NCBI RefSeq assembly: GCF_000153485.2
Contig: NC_018721.1
Span: forward strand, 1,612,001-1,676,000
Length of the DNA stretch: 64,000 bases
DNA from: Psychroflexus torquis ATCC 700755
GTDB taxonomy: Bacteria > Bacteroidota > Bacteroidia > Flavobacteriales > Flavobacteriaceae
Direction of reading: 5' to 3'
The translations under genes and the position numbers were made by a program. This document shows positions 56,254 through 64,000 of the stretch, one piece after another. Under the pieces are notes generated by a model. That model did not search any database, was not told the DNA's origin, and saw nothing but the letters and a program-made list of their open reading frames with translations. Within the stretch, counting starts at the first letter, position 1; every line of letters begins with the position of its first letter.

Positions 56254-59124
56254 ATGAAAAATTATTTGTTAATCTGCTTTCTTTTTTTGGGAAATCTTGT
56301 TTTTTCACAAGAGTCAAAAATTAGTGGAACGGTGTTAGATAATCTATCGCAACCAATGCCTGGAGTATCTATAGCTATTAAGGGAACTAATAAGGGTACT
56401 ATAACAAATTTTGATGGAGAATATGCTGTTGAAGCTTCTCTGGGGCAAACCCTTGTTTTCACTTTTATGGGGTTCGATCCTCGTGAAGTAGTAATAGATC
56501 AAACCCTCATAGATATACAGATGGTCGCTGGAACAATGTTGGGGGAAGTAGTCTTGATAGGTTCCCGTAGCCCTAGCCGAACAGTCATAGAATCGGCTGT
56601 GCCAGTAGATGTTCTCGATATTAAGAAAATTTCAACAGCTGTACCTCAGGTGAATCTCAATCAGATGCTTAATTATGTGGCCCCCTCATTTACTTCTAAT
56701 ACCCAAACTATTGCAGATGGTACAGATCATATTGATCCAGCGTCTTTAAGAGGACTTGGACCAGATCAGGTTTTAGTGCTTATCAATGGCAAAAGAAGGC
56801 ATAACTCTTCTTTAATAAATGTGAATGGTTCATTTGGCCGTGGAAGTGTCGGTACAGACCTTAATGCAATCCCAGTTGTAGCTATACAAAGAATTGAAGT
56901 CTTAAGAGATGGTGCTGCAGCACAATATGGATCTGATGCCATTGCGGGAGTAATCAATATTGTATTGAATGAATCCGTTGGAGAACTGGACCTAAATATA
57001 ACTTCGGGAGCAAATTTTTCTAAAAATGCGAATAAGCAAACCGGTGGTATAGATGGAGAAACCATAAACGTTGCTGCCAGTTATGGAATAGGTCTGGGAG
57101 ATAAAGGTGGGTTTATAAACTTTTCTGGGGATTTTGATTATCGCGAACCTTTTAATCGCATGGCAGAATGGGAAGGCTCTATTTTTAATGCGTATAATGC
57201 CATAGAGCGTGTAGGATTGAGCAATGGAATTGATATTTCAAATTTAAGCAATAGCCAAATTCAGCAATTAGGACAGCAAGTTTCTTATTTCGACTCCAAT
57301 TTTAAAAATGAGATTGCATCCGCGAATGATAGGTCGGCTTTGCAGGATTTACTCAGTATGGATGTAACCGAATCTGAACTGGATGCACGAGGGCAACAAC
57401 GCAGTGATTATAACATGAGAGTAGGACAATCCGCCCTTCGTGGGGGACGTTTTTTCGCTAATCTTTCCCTACCAATCGATGATGCGGGGACAGAACTTTA
57501 TTCTTTTGCAGGAATTAGCTCCAGAAGAGGGGAATCTGCAGGTTTCTACAGATTACCAAATCAAAGTCGAACGTATACACCGGTTTATATCAACGGATTT
57601 CTTCCACGAATTAATTCAAAAATAAAAGATCAATCTTTAGCAGTTGGTATTAAAGGTATAGTGGGTGATTGGAATGTAGACTTTAGCAATACCTACGGGC
57701 AAAATCGGTTTGACTATTTAATTTCAAATACTTCCAATGCCTCTTTAGAAAGTGCATCACCTACAAGTTTTGATGCTGGCGGATTTTCTTTCGCCCAAAA
57801 CACGACGAATCTAGATATTTCTCAATATTTTGTAGATATCTATAAAGGTCTTAACGTAGCTTTTGGTGCAGAACATCGTTTGGAGAAATACGATATTGTT
57901 GCAGGGGAAAGAGCTTCTTACGAGCAGTATACAGAAAATGGTGATGTCATAAACAATGCTACTCAAATTCCAGCACAGGATTTCTTCGGAAATACAAGGA
58001 GAGGAGGTTCTCAGGTATTTCCAGGGTTTAGTCCAGAGAACGAAATTTCACGGGAACGTACTAGTATAGGTGGTTATTTTGACGTGGAAGTCGACTTTAC
58101 AGATAAATTTTTATTGGCCTTTGCCACGAGATTTGAGAACTATTCAGATTTTGGATCTACTATTAATTTCAAGATAGCCTCACGGTATAAACTCAGTGAA
58201 AACGTAAATATTAGGGGTTCAGTCAATACTGGTTTCAGGGCGCCATCTTTACATCAATTAAATTTCAATTCAACCTCTACCATTTTTAACGATGAAGGGG
58301 AACCCGTACAAGTGGGCACATTTTCAAACGATAGCCGCGCAGCACAATTACTTGGTATTCCAGAGTTGAAAGAAGAAACTTCCAGTAGTTTGAGTGTAGG
58401 ACTTACCGCAAAAATTCCCGATGCCAATCTTTCTTTCACGGTAGATGGTTATTTTGTTGCTATAGACGACAGGGTGGTTTATACTGGGCAATTTAGAGGG
58501 CCAGGAACGGGTACAGAATTAGATCAATTGCTTTCTCAAGCCAATGCAACAGCGGCCGCCTTTTTTGCCAACGCCATAAATACCGAATCTAAAGGTATAG
58601 ATGCGGTGATTACCCATAATACTGTTTTTGGTAAAAATCTTCGGTTAAAATCAGATCTTGCTGCCACTTTTTCTAAGACAAAACAAGTTGGCGATATTCT
58701 GGCTTCTCCCGAATTGGAACGGGCCGGTTTGGTAGACACCTATTTCCCTGAAGATAGCCGCATTTATTTAGAAGAGGCTGTGCCGAGAACAAAGGTTAAT
58801 TTAAGCAATAGCCTTGCTGCTGGAAAATTCAATTTTTTCCTTAGAAATGTTTACTTCGGAAAAGTGACCGAAGCATCATCAGACCCCTTGAGGCAACAGG
58901 AATTTAGTGGAAAAGTAATTACCGACCTGTCTGTAAGCTTTAAAGCAACTGAGGCCTTAACGCTAACCATTGGATCAAATAATATTTTCGATATTTATCC
59001 TGAGGCAGCAGATCCTGCTTTTGGAAATCGAAGTAGTGGAAGGTTTGATTGGTCCAGAAGTGCCCAACAATTTGGTTTTTCTGGACGGTTTTTATTTGCA
59101 AGGGTAAGTATAAACTTGAAATAG
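56254..59124 (+). CDS. TonB-dependent receptor with carboxypeptidase-like domain
   Basis: 956 residues from ATG 56254 (the frame opens at GTG 56221, but only the ATG gives a clean signal peptide ending VFSQ). A carboxypeptidase-regulatory-like domain (~20-105) is followed by the plug (SLRGLGPDQVLVLINGKRRH, EVLRDGAAAQYGSDAIAGVINIVLN) and a 22-strand-like barrel ending FARVSINLK. The plug motif RDGAAAQYGSDAIAG is that of classical TonB receptors rather than SusC, and no susD follows. It sits directly after ggt, which suggests uptake of a gamma-glutamyl or other peptide-like compound. Confidence 0.93.
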   Translation: MKNYLLICFLFLGNLVFSQESKISGTVLDNLSQPMPGVSIAIKGTNKGTITNFDGEYAVEASLGQTLVFTFMGFDPREVVIDQTLIDIQMVAGTMLGEVVLIGSRSPSRTVIESAVPVDVLDIKKISTAVPQVNLNQMLNYVAPSFTSNTQTIADGTDHIDPASLRGLGPDQVLVLINGKRRHNSSLINVNGSFGRGSVGTDLNAIPVVAIQRIEVLRDGAAAQYGSDAIAGVINIVLNESVGELDLNITSGANFSKNANKQTGGIDGETINVAASYGIGLGDKGGFINFSGDFDYREPFNRMAEWEGSIFNAYNAIERVGLSNGIDISNLSNSQIQQLGQQVSYFDSNFKNEIASANDRSALQDLLSMDVTESELDARGQQRSDYNMRVGQSALRGGRFFANLSLPIDDAGTELYSFAGISSRRGESAGFYRLPNQSRTYTPVYINGFLPRINSKIKDQSLAVGIKGIVGDWNVDFSNTYGQNRFDYLISNTSNASLESASPTSFDAGGFSFAQNTTNLDISQYFVDIYKGLNVAFGAEHRLEKYDIVAGERASYEQYTENGDVINNATQIPAQDFFGNTRRGGSQVFPGFSPENEISRERTSIGGYFDVEVDFTDKFLLAFATRFENYSDFGSTINFKIASRYKLSENVNIRGSVNTGFRAPSLHQLNFNSTSTIFNDEGEPVQVGTFSNDSRAAQLLGIPELKEETSSSLSVGLTAKIPDANLSFTVDGYFVAIDDRVVYTGQFRGPGTGTELDQLLSQANATAAAFFANAINTESKGIDAVITHNTVFGKNLRLKSDLAATFSKTKQVGDILASPELERAGLVDTYFPEDSRIYLEEAVPRTKVNLSNSLAAGKFNFFLRNVYFGKVTEASSDPLRQQEFSGKVITDLSVSFKATEALTLTIGSNNIFDIYPEAADPAFGNRSSGRFDWSRSAQQFGFSGRFLFARVSINLK

Positions 59125-59139
59125 TATCATTAAAAATTT

Positions 59140-59267
59140 AAAGTAGCTGTTTAAAAGCGAAATATACATCGATAATTGAAGCAAGTCTAAAAGTTATTTT
59201 TCAAGGCTTAACAGTTCTGTAGCTTCAGTGATCATTAGACTTCTAAATCGTTTTAAACAGCTACTTT
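59140..59267 (+). ncRNA. Nested inverted repeats downstream of the TonB receptor
   Basis: A perfect 17-bp outer pair (AAAGTAGCTGTTTAAAA at 59140, its complement at 59251-59267) encloses a second perfect 8-bp pair (AAGTCTAA at 59183-59190, TTAGACTT at 59235-59242). A T7 run follows directly. It could be a large terminator hairpin with a branched loop, a small structured RNA, or a miniature inverted-repeat element. No coding content is seen inside it. Confidence 0.5.
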
Positions 59268-59578
59268 TTTTATTGATCAGAACCAGGAAAATCACTTAAA
59301 AATGATCCTTTAAATACCTTGAGAATTGCAGGAAATCTTTCGCTTTTCAGAATTATTTAAAGAGGAATTTTAAGCTGGAAGATCTGCGATTATAACACAA
59401 AGTTTTTGGCCTTAAGTTTTAGAATTCTGTAAGTTTAGCCACAGATTTAGATAAAGAGGCGAAATCTCATAAAGAGCTATCCAACCTTGATTTCGAGTTT
59501 ATAGAAATTAGCACGCTTACGCCAAGGCTAAAATTGGGTAATGAAAAACGACTTTTAAACTGAAGAAAAACCAAGCTG
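59268..59578 (+). other. Gene-free interval with one unrecognised coding-like scrap
   Basis: AT-rich sequence. One frame without a start codon reads SLATDLDKEAKSHKELSNLD and continues to a stop at about 59565. It looks more protein-like than random but I cannot name it. Nothing else is seen before the symporter copy begins. Confidence 0.3.
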
Positions 59579-60113
59579 TTATGTCTACCATGGATTCCCT
59601 TATCAATACCGGTGAGCTTTCTTTAACCTAAGATGTTTATGAAAATTCATGAATCTTGGGGCGAGTGTGACTCATAACGTTACCATCTTTAGAATCTCTA
59701 CCTCTATTATTGGTGCGATCGCTTTATTGATGGCTTTAGAAATAAAATCTGTTTTAACTTTCGCATGGATAGAAACTGATTTTCTGACTAGCGGAACATT
59801 CATAACTTTAATCCTGGTTTTTTTATGGGCAAAGGGAACAGCTACAGCTGCTACAATTTCTATATTATTCGGGTTGGTGTTTTCAAGTTATAATCTCTTG
59901 ATAGCTTTTGGTGCTCCCTTCCCGCTGCCTGAAAAATAGCCTCGGTTTCACAAGCCTTAATCGGCATTTCCATTTCACTGATTTTATACGTGGGCTTTAG
60001 TTTTGTAACTAAAAACGATCTGGAAAAAAGGAGAAGCCCTATAAAAAAGCGACTATCTTAAACAGGAAATATAATTAAAACTCTTTCAGAAGAAAATATA
60101 CAGAATTGACAAT
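59579..60113 (+). pseudogene. Decayed second copy of the symporter 3' end
   Basis: Nucleotide identity to 53290-53830 is obvious from ATGTCTACCATGGATTC to beyond the stop codon, including the 3' flank ATTAAAACTCTTTCAGAA. The copy lacks the first two thirds of the gene and carries stop codons (TAA where the parent has Leu, TGA where it has Trp) and small indels. A 96-codon frame from 59649 is part of it and is not a gene. Because the flank is included, it arose by DNA duplication, not convergence. It lies on the far side of ggt and the TonB receptor. Confidence 0.92.
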
Positions 60114-60165
60114 AAATACGCTAAGATTAAAGTCAATTGTAGGATAACTTAAGTCGTAAAAAAAA

Positions 60166-60276
60166 GTCAGATATCCAGTTTACAAAAGTTATAAAAAATA
60201 TTACTGGATAAATTTTGACTTTCCTCGTGTAGAGATGGCAGATATCTTTAATACTAGCCAAGATCCTAAAAAATAA
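60166..60276 (+). pseudogene. Relict RelE/ParE toxin, C-terminal half
   Basis: An open frame without a start reads VRYPVYKSYKKYYWINFD, then PRVEMADIFNTSQDPKK and a TAA. This is the usual C-terminus of RelE/ParE toxins (FRYLVYKNYKIIYWI, RVEI-DVFDTRQNP). The N-terminal half is not in the sequence to its left, which is the symporter copy. It complements the N-terminal relic at 51202-51390: together they would make ~97 residues, normal for the family. Confidence 0.7.
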
Positions 60277-60295
60277 ATTTATCTAAAGTTAAGAA

Positions 60296-61156
60296 TTAGT
60301 CAACTTCGTGACCCCGTGAAGCCTCCAATATCAAAAACCAATCCTGTAAACTTAACTCCATAGCTAAAGCTTCTTTTAGAGCCTCTAACCTTTTAGGTTG
60401 TGTAGTGCCCACAACAGACCTAATCCCAACAGGATGCTTATTTAAAAATGCGATAGCAAGTTGAGCTTTTTCACACTCATACCTTGTTGCCATTTCTCCT
60501 AGCACTTTATCTAGAGGTAGATTATCTTCATGTAGCCTATGTAAGCTTCCTAAAGGACTCCAAGCCATCGTTAGAATTTGTTTAGAAAGATGGTGCTGAA
60601 GGATATCATTTGTAAAAGGCTTACAATAGTTTAATGAACATTGCAACTGGTGTCCTTCTACTTCGACATGCGCGCTTAATAAATCGATTTGCTGTGCTGT
60701 AAAATTAGAAACACCAAAGTGTTTAATTTTGCCTTGTTCTTTCAAATAGATAATAGATTTAGCAATCTCTTGCAGATCCATCAACGGACTTGGCCTATGG
60801 AGTAGAAACGCATCTAAATAGTCACAATTCAAATTAGAGATAGATTGCTCTACTTGTGCTATAATATATTCTGAGTCATATTGATAGTGCTTCACTCTAT
60901 TATTTCGAGCGGAGTTTGACAATTGTAACCCACATTTAGAAATTAACTGAATGGATTCTCGTTTGATTTTACTTTCTGTAAAAGCTATACCAAACTCTGC
61001 TTCTGTGGTATAATCACCATAAATATCAGCATGATCGAAGGTGGTTACACCAAGGCTGAGACAGTCTTCAATTTGACTTGCCATTTGGCTGGTGGACAAT
61101 TGTTTCCCCCATCTACCCCAAGTCATACATCCTTGTATAAGTTTAGAAGTATACAT
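60296..61156 (-). CDS. Aldo/keto reductase
   Basis: 286 residues, TIM-barrel aldo/keto reductase of the YdhF/oxidoreductase type. The catalytic Asp and Tyr lie in FDHADIYGDY, the Lys region in ISKCGLQ, and the His in DAFLLHRPSPLMD. Later GVSNFT and MAWSPLGSL are the family's cofactor-side motifs, and the C-terminal VVGTTQPKRLEALKEA is present. It uses NADPH to reduce a carbonyl; the substrate is unknown. It lies 17 bases after trpS on the same strand, so it is probably co-transcribed. Confidence 0.93.
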   Translation of the reverse strand: MYTSKLIQGCMTWGRWGKQLSTSQMASQIEDCLSLGVTTFDHADIYGDYTTEAEFGIAFTESKIKRESIQLISKCGLQLSNSARNNRVKHYQYDSEYIIAQVEQSISNLNCDYLDAFLLHRPSPLMDLQEIAKSIIYLKEQGKIKHFGVSNFTAQQIDLLSAHVEVEGHQLQCSLNYCKPFTNDILQHHLSKQILTMAWSPLGSLHRLHEDNLPLDKVLGEMATRYECEKAQLAIAFLNKHPVGIRSVVGTTQPKRLEALKEALAMELSLQDWFLILEASRGHEVD

Positions 61157-61173
61157 CCGTAATTTTTTTGTTG

Positions 61174-62142
61174 TTAATAACCAAGTTTATGTCTTACCCG
61201 ATCTAAGACTCCTCCAGCAACCTCTTTTGCTTTACTAGCGCCTATATTTAACAGTGCGTCGAGTTCTGGTTTATTGTTCATAAAATAATCAAACTTTTTC
61301 CGTTCTTCAGAATAAGTAGTGACAATCAAATCGAATAAAGCTTGCTTCGCATGACCATACCCAAAACCTCCAGCTAAGTAGTTTGACTTTAACTCTTCGA
61401 CTTGAGTTTTAGAGCCTATTAATTTATAAATCTGAAATACATTACACGTTTCAGGATCTTTGGGGTCTTCTAATGGCGTACTGTCCGTTTCGATCTGCAT
61501 GATTTGTTTGCGCAATTTCTTATCGGTCTGGAAAATAATAATCGCATTGCCTTTAGACTTACTCATTTTAGCACCATCGGTCCCAAGGACATATTTTGAA
61601 GATTCAGATAATTTGGCTTCAGGCAGCACAAAGGTCTCGCCATATTGAGCATGGAAACGTTCGGCCACATCTCTGGTCATTTCTATATGTTGTAATTGAT
61701 CTTTACCAACGGGAATAAATTCAGCATCATAGAGCAAAATATCTGCTGCCATCAACATAGGATAGCTGAATAAGCCAGCATTAACATCGCTCAACCGATC
61801 TGATTTGTCTTTAAACGAATGAGCTAGAGTAAGGCGCTGGTATGGAAACATACAGTTTAAGTACCACATGAGTTCAGTCACTTGTGGGACGTCACTTTGC
61901 CTATAAAAGGTGGACTTTTCGACATCTAATCCAAAGGCAAGCCAGGTGGCAGCAGTTGCATAGGTGTTTTCTTTTAAGACTTCAGCGTCCTTTATTTGGG
62001 TTAGAGAATGTAGATTAGCAATAAATAGAAACGACTCATTCTTTGGAGAATTAGCCATTTCGATAGCAGGGATAATTGCCCCTAATAAATTTCCCAAATG
62101 TGGAGTCCCAGTGCTCTGGACACCCGTTAATATTCTAGACAT
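61174..62142 (-). CDS. trpS: Tryptophan-tRNA ligase
   Basis: 322 residues, normal for the bacterial enzyme. The ATP-binding TGVQSTGTPHLGNLLGAI has the HIGH-type TPHLGN, and KMSKSKGN carries the second class I motif. MLMAADILLYDAEFIPVGKDQLQH and MTRDVAERF are conserved around the Trp pocket. Divergent from plsC with 80 bases between starts. The aldo/keto reductase gene follows. Confidence 0.97.
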   Translation of the reverse strand: MSRILTGVQSTGTPHLGNLLGAIIPAIEMANSPKNESFLFIANLHSLTQIKDAEVLKENTYATAATWLAFGLDVEKSTFYRQSDVPQVTELMWYLNCMFPYQRLTLAHSFKDKSDRLSDVNAGLFSYPMLMAADILLYDAEFIPVGKDQLQHIEMTRDVAERFHAQYGETFVLPEAKLSESSKYVLGTDGAKMSKSKGNAIIIFQTDKKLRKQIMQIETDSTPLEDPKDPETCNVFQIYKLIGSKTQVEELKSNYLAGGFGYGHAKQALFDLIVTTYSEERKKFDYFMNNKPELDALLNIGASKAKEVAGGVLDRVRHKLGY

Positions 62143-62222
62143 AAAATGGATATATTACAAATTGAGTCAAAGATAAATGTTTTGTTCAACCGAACCCATT
62201 CAATTTATTAAATTTGCCATCT

Positions 62223-62960
62223 ATGACATGGATTAAGAATATTTTGATAGTTGTTTGGAGGATTTGGTTTTACGTCATTGTGTTTATAACCCTTGTAATT
62301 CTATTGCCTTTTCTACTCGTCACCACATCAAAAGAAAAATGGTATCCTGGTACCTTCCGTATTGGTAAATTTTGGGCGACCATCGTATTATATGGCATGG
62401 GCTTTTTTCCAAAAGTAACCTACAATACTCATCTCGATAAGCGAAAGAGCTATATGCTCACCGCTAACCACTCGAGTATGATCGATATTATGATGATGAT
62501 CTATGTCTCCAAAACTCCTTTTGTATTCATCGGAAAGGGAGAATTAGCAAGACTTCCTGTTTTTGGATTGATCTTTAAACGCTCTTGTATCTTGGTCAAC
62601 AGAGGAAATGCAAAAAGCAGAAAAAATGCTTTTGTTGAAGCCCAAAGACGCCTAAAAAATGGGGTTAGTATCTGTATTTTCCCTGAAGGTGGCGTCCCCG
62701 ATGATATTACAAAGGTTCTAGATGAATTTAAAGACGGTGCCTTTCGACTCTCCATAGAGCATCAAATTCCTATTGTGCCCATCTCATTTCCCGATAGTAA
62801 AAAAAGATTCCGCTATTGCTTTACCTCAGGAAGTCCAGGTGTTTTAAGAGCTGTTGTTCACCCTCTAATTCATACCAAAGGAGTTGAACTCACTTTTAAA
62901 AACCGTAAGCGTCTTAAACAAGAAACTGCTGAAGCTATAGCCTCCAAACTTTACTGGTAA
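62223..62960 (+). CDS. plsC: 1-acyl-sn-glycerol-3-phosphate acyltransferase
   Basis: 245 residues. An N-terminal membrane anchor (LIVVWRIWFYVIVFITLVILLPFLL) is followed by the acyltransferase motifs NHSSMID (82-88, HX4D), FKRSCILVNRG, FPEGGVP and VPISFPD. It makes phosphatidic acid in the inner membrane. ATG 62223 was chosen over the TTG three codons earlier. Housekeeping gene; nothing unusual. Confidence 0.94.
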   Translation: MTWIKNILIVVWRIWFYVIVFITLVILLPFLLVTTSKEKWYPGTFRIGKFWATIVLYGMGFFPKVTYNTHLDKRKSYMLTANHSSMIDIMMMIYVSKTPFVFIGKGELARLPVFGLIFKRSCILVNRGNAKSRKNAFVEAQRRLKNGVSICIFPEGGVPDDITKVLDEFKDGAFRLSIEHQIPIVPISFPDSKKRFRYCFTSGSPGVLRAVVHPLIHTKGVELTFKNRKRLKQETAEAIASKLYW

Positions 62961-63005
62961 CACTTACTTCCTATTATATTTACGCTAAGCTTTTGATATG
63001 GCATA

Positions 63006-63316
63006 ATGCCAAGTTATCTTAGGAATAGTATACAAATTGAAAATGAAGATAGGTTTTATGTTGATTTATCCATTAATTATAGAACATCATAAGTAGAGTT
63101 TTTTAATAAAAATCAAACAATTGATTTAAATGAACCTGGGATCTTTAAGATGTTGCAAAACTCGAACTTTATCAATTCCATAGTGGCCCAAGCATCGGTT
63201 ATTCTATGTTTGCTTCTGATAATCATAAAGAATCTGTTAGATTTTAGATAAGTGACGACATAAACTCCTCCACTAATACCTGGGATCCTGACTATTTGAT
63301 AGTATGGAAAAACTGA
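63006..63316 (+). pseudogene. Decayed remnant of an unrecognised protein
   Basis: Coding-like blocks appear in at least two frames: MPSYLRNSIQIENEDRFYV then a stop, VEFFNKNQTIDLNEPGIFK, and after a shift PSIGYSMFASDNHKESVRF, a stop, and NSSTNTWDPDYLIVWKN ending at TGA 63314. The blocks run in order and read as the C-terminal part of one protein. I do not recognise the family. It lies between plsC and the insertion sequence, which may have accompanied its loss. Confidence 0.4.
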
Positions 63317-63400
63317 AAACCACTTGAAATTTCAAGCAATCTTGGGTCAAGATTTATTTTAGGGGGATTCGTTTATCTTAGCCTTATAAAATAATAGAAT

Positions 63401-63742
63401 TTGAGTCTAGATTTAGTTAGTTATTTATTGCCAAAAGGCATCTTAGAGTACTTTGATATTATAAAACATGAGTCTACTGAGGATAAGATTCATTTCTATT
63501 TGGAAGAGAAGAATACACTACCCCAAGACTATGAATCGGAACTCTCTCATTCCAAAGGTTTCTCCCCTGAAATAATAATTGAGGATTTTCCACTCAGAGG
63601 AAAATCAGTATTACTTCACATAAAACGGAGGCGCTGGACGCTTGTTGATACAGGTAAGATTGTAAAAAGGGATTGGAATTTAATAGCAAAAGGCACTCGT
63701 ATCACCAGCGAGTTTGCCTCTTTTTTAAAAGGTATCGCTTGA
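63401..63742 (+). CDS. ISAon1-type transposase, N-terminal region protein (ORF1)
   Basis: 113 residues from TTG 63401 (an in-frame TAG lies two codons upstream, so no longer start exists). Features of ISAon1 ORF1 are LPKGILEYFDI, a GFSPEIIIEDFPLRGKSVLL block and the highly conserved LHIKRRRW, then RDWNLIAKGTRITSEFASFL. It provides the N-terminal DNA-binding part of the transposase. It ends at TTTTTTAAAAGG, where ORF2 opens in the +1 frame. Left terminal inverted repeat was not found with certainty; it should lie within ~60 bases upstream. Confidence 0.8.
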   Translation: MSLDLVSYLLPKGILEYFDIIKHESTEDKIHFYLEEKNTLPQDYESELSHSKGFSPEIIIEDFPLRGKSVLLHIKRRRWTLVDTGKIVKRDWNLIAKGTRITSEFASFLKGIA

Positions 63743-64000
63743 TACCCATGCTGTGAGTGCCAAGCGTTTTGGAGATTATTATAAAATCAATGGTAGGATT
63801 CTTCAATATCATTACAAAAACCATCTTAGCGATTTTAAAGATTGGATACAAAAAGAACATGCACAAGATTGGCTACTCTACCCAGAGAATATCGGCACAT
63901 ATTTAAGTCTAGACGAAACCTCTTTATCTAATGGTGAGCTATACACCATCTTAACCAACAAGAATGCTCAGGGTAAAAAAGGGAGTATAGTTGCTATTGT
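63729..64000 (+). CDS. ISAon1-type transposase catalytic ORF2, partial (runs off window)
   Basis: Open from 63729 to the window edge. It reads DTHAVSAKRFGDYYKINGR, LQYHYKNHLSDFKDW, AQDWLLYPENIGTYLSLDET and LSNGELYTILTNK. The SLDETSLSNGELYTI block holds the first catalytic Asp of the DDE domain. It may begin at GTG 63753 or be fused to ORF1 by a +1 shift at the T6A4 run. Intact as far as visible. Confidence 0.8.

Noticed and set aside
59649..59939. A 96-codon ORF that looks like a small membrane protein
   Set aside because: It is part of the decayed symporter copy 59579-60113; the frame is bounded by mutations relative to the parent at 53290-53830.

Overview
The window is an AT-rich chromosomal segment of a member of the Bacteroidota, almost certainly Flavobacteriaceae. 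The evidence is a PorP/SprF protein with a type IX secretion C-terminal domain, SusC/SusD pairs, a detached atpD-atpC pair, the run glmS - DUF4270 - glycogen-synthase-like - panC - panD - flippase-like - esterase-like - radA, lipoproteins with acidic residues after the lipidated Cys, and several TAnnTTTG promoter boxes. Genus is not assigned.

Layout. 1-2.8 kb: a T9SS/gliding-type cassette of a PD40 (OmpA-like) protein cut by the window edge, a PorP/SprF protein, and a very small lipoprotein that is little more than a type-B sorting domain. 2.9-9.5 kb: hflX, then a signalling cluster of a stand-alone receiver, a GAF histidine kinase and a multi-PAS protein without a kinase domain. 10-25.7 kb: housekeeping genes (Ntn asparaginase, DUF255 thioredoxin-like protein, scoAB, atpDC, glmS, panCD, radA). 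26-32.5 kb: ileS, a DksA/TraR-like gene, CYTH and HIT proteins, and a two-domain acyltransferase resembling OlsF. 32.6-33.1 kb: a decayed mscL. 33.1-48.9 kb: a beta-glucan (laminarin-type) polysaccharide utilization locus with LacI regulator, GH3, lipoprotein GH16, a PKD/glycan-binding lipoprotein, SusD, SusC, a propeller/Y_Y_Y/LuxR-HTH regulator and an MFS sugar porter. SusCD and the binding lipoprotein would capture beta-glucan, GH16 would cut it at the surface, GH3 would finish it in the periplasm and the MFS porter would import the sugar.

49-60.3 kb is the accessory part: an alcohol dehydrogenase and a DUF2237 gene, then a graveyard and an island. A relict RelE/ParE toxin-antitoxin pair starts at about 51.0 kb. 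Its toxin N-terminal half lies at about 51.2-51.4 kb and a complementary C-terminal half at 60.17-60.28 kb. Between them are an IS1595-family transposase relic, a sodium:solute symporter, a lipoprotein gamma-glutamyltransferase, a TonB-dependent receptor and a decayed second copy of the symporter 3' end. I infer that a segment of about 8.8 kb interrupted the toxin gene. This island is the least ordinary part of the window. 60.3-63 kb returns to housekeeping (aldo/keto reductase, trpS, plsC). The right edge runs into an ISAon1-type insertion sequence.

Everything was read by eye from sequence and translations. No database search or structure computation was run.
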